Source: Flavobacteriales bacterium (lineage in GTDB: Bacteria > Bacteroidota > Bacteroidia > Flavobacteriales_D > Sanyastnellaceae). Taken from it: a stretch of 40,567 nucleotides of DNA. Below, piece after piece: positions 39,611 to 40,567 of this stretch. The translations under genes and the position numbers were made by a program. Position 1 is the stretch's first letter, and the number at the start of each line of letters is the position of its first letter. The DNA lies in NCBI GenBank assembly GCA_947466425.1, contig CANIBZ010000021.1, positions 1 through 40,567 of the forward strand. The letters are read 5' to 3'. The notes beneath the pieces are model-generated. The model was not told the origin of the DNA. It searched no databases and saw nothing but the letters and a program-made list of their open reading frames with translations.

Positions 39611-40567
39611 TATTCTACAGGTTCAGAAATTTTTGAGTTAGCACCAACGCTGAAACGCAGACTAAATCTCAATGTATTTGCCAACGGGTTTTGTTGGGTA
39701 GTGCTTACCAAATAACTCATGTCAATGGTTAACACTTGGTAGTGAAGACCAGCACCGAATGTTATGAATTGACGATTTCCTTTACTGTAGTGCTCGTGGA
39801 AATAACCCAAACGAATAGCAAATTGTTTCGCGAAATCGTATTCCATTCCTGTTGCAATATTGTATTCACGAACTTCTTCGCGAAGCTTACTTCCAGCCAC
39901 AATAGAACCCGTCTGCGGATCATACATTCCAGGAGCGTCGTGAAATGATTGAATCATGCCAGTAGCAACACCTACAACCGGATTGAATCCTGAAATAATG
40001 GTATCCCCACCGTTGTTGTATATGGGTGGTGACGGAACTAAAAGTTTATTCAAGTCAAACAAAAAAGTAAGCTTGTTGTAGTCATCAAGATTCGTTGTTA
40101 TCGCAGTTCCCAATCTCAAATTGGTTGGAATGAAATCGCGATTGTCTGAATTGGTGTAACTCATTTTCGCACCAATGTTCGAAATGTTCAATCCCCAATT
40201 CAATTGTGATTTGCGTCCGGCAATCTTAATCTTGTCGTTGGTGTAGAAAGTTGAAATATCTACTGCTACCGATTGGCCAGGGCGACTTTCAGCTCCTTGT
40301 AAATTCGTTCTTCCAGTTAAATTCGAGTTGATGTAACGAAGAGCTATTCCTCCAGAAAATTTCTTAGAAAGTTTTTGAGAGTAAGCCAAGTCTAATGCAA
40401 ATTCAGCCGGTCGGAAATCCATAATGTTGGTTCCTACTTCATCCGTGAAAGTAATATTTCCTAAAGTGAAATAGCGAAGAGATCCTCCAATGGCTTGTGT
40501 CTTGCTTAGTTTTTTAATGGCACTTACATAGGTTAAACTCATGTCGTTTACAAGAGCGCGTAACCAA
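39610..40567 (-). CDS. porV: Type IX secretion outer-membrane protein PorV (LptO), C-terminal part
   Basis: About 318 codons of an outer-membrane barrel remain open at the right edge of the window; the codons before the internal Met at 40542 read WLRALVND, so that Met is not the start. NDMSLTYVSA, alternating beta strands, RLGYFHEHYSKGNRQFITFGAG and the end NPLANTLRFSLRFSV fit the PorV/LptO family of FadL-like barrels. In T9SS, PorV carries cargo from the SprA translocon to the sorting machinery with PorU. The type B cargo encoded at 9970-13869 is a likely client. In relatives porU usually lies next to porV, here expected just outside the window. The stop overlaps the ispF start by one base. 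Confidence 0.85.
   Translation of the reverse strand, partial: WLRALVNDMSLTYVSAIKKLSKTQAIGGSLRYFTLGNITFTDEVGTNIMDFRPAEFALDLAYSQKLSKKFSGGIALRYINSNLTGRTNLQGAESRPGQSVAVDISTFYTNDKIKIAGRKSQLNWGLNISNIGAKMSYTNSDNRDFIPTNLRLGTAITTNLDDYNKLTFLFDLNKLLVPSPPIYNNGGDTIISGFNPVVGVATGMIQSFHDAPGMYDPQTGSIVAGSKLREEVREYNIATGMEYDFAKQFAIRLGYFHEHYSKGNRQFITFGAGLHYQVLTIDMSYLVSTTQQNPLANTLRFSLRFSVGANSKISEPVE

Noticed and set aside
40540-40542. Met at 40542 as the porV start
   Set aside because: The frame is open to the window edge, and the codons before it (WLRALVND) continue the conserved PorV sequence.
1-40567. CRISPR arrays, tRNA/rRNA genes, insertion sequences, integrases or phage genes
   Set aside because: I looked for regular direct repeats, cloverleaf-like segments and transposase/integrase motifs and saw none; coding density leaves little room for them.

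Overview
The window comes from a Bacteroidota chromosome, most likely order Flavobacteriales (a Cryomorphaceae- or Crocinitomicaceae-like lineage). The evidence is a PorV-type type IX secretion (T9SS) barrel, a 1299-residue protein with a gliding-motility (type B) C-terminal sorting domain, a RemB-like barrel, a DUF4292 lipoprotein, a DUF2723 glycosyltransferase, a bacterial geranylgeranylglyceryl-phosphate synthase, and start regions carrying the Bacteroidota -7 promoter box TAnnTTTG with no clear Shine-Dalgarno sequence. The DNA is moderately AT-rich and densely coding. No gap between genes exceeds about 110 bases. I saw no tRNA, rRNA, insertion sequence, phage gene or CRISPR array, so this looks like core genome.

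Layout, left to right. (1) 1-2862, leftward: dinB, pabB and tilS (cut by the left edge), behind a promoter that carries a perfect inverted repeat. (2) 2935-7058, leftward: a small acidic lipoprotein with its own promoter, and a LytTR response regulator paired with a giant propeller-sensor histidine kinase. (3) 7130-9861: gpsA rightward, converging on capA and an NlpC/P60 peptidase gene. (4) 9970-15121, rightward: the large T9SS cargo protein, a crotonase and dUTPase, closed by a clear intrinsic terminator. (5) 15214-20185, rightward: a tightly overlapping envelope cluster of nucleotidyltransferase, TPR lipoprotein, DUF4292 lipoprotein and a degenerate-LytM EnvC-like protein. (6) 20189-23693, leftward: bifunctional Rel, GGGP synthase and 3-hydroxyanthranilate dioxygenase. 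(7) 23791-25203: a RemB/Wzi-like barrel. (8) 25255-30546, rightward: terminal-oxidase biogenesis, comprising heme O synthase, two subunit III paralogues, subunit IV, two SCO proteins (one without the copper site), a DUF420/CtaM-like protein and a tiny CxxC membrane protein. (9) 30609-39134, rightward: a TolC-type channel, a periplasmic adaptor, tsaB, a Rieske-like lipoprotein without cluster ligands, methylmalonyl-CoA epimerase, a DUF2723 glycosyltransferase and a radical SAM/SPASM enzyme. (10) 39131-40567, leftward: ispF and porV, the latter cut by the right edge.

Functionally the window combines housekeeping (tRNA modification, dUTP clearance, isoprenoid and phospholipid precursors, stringent response) with envelope biology (T9SS, peptidoglycan remodelling, lipoproteins) and cytochrome oxidase assembly. 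The best leads are proteins that keep a redox or metal fold but have lost the metal site (second SCO, Rieske-like lipoprotein, LytM-like EnvC), the 79-residue CxxC protein after DUF420, the operator-like palindrome in the dinB promoter, and the start codons placed almost on top of -7 boxes. I did not find an obvious new multi-gene defence or mobile system. All family assignments rest on reading motifs by eye; no database search was run.
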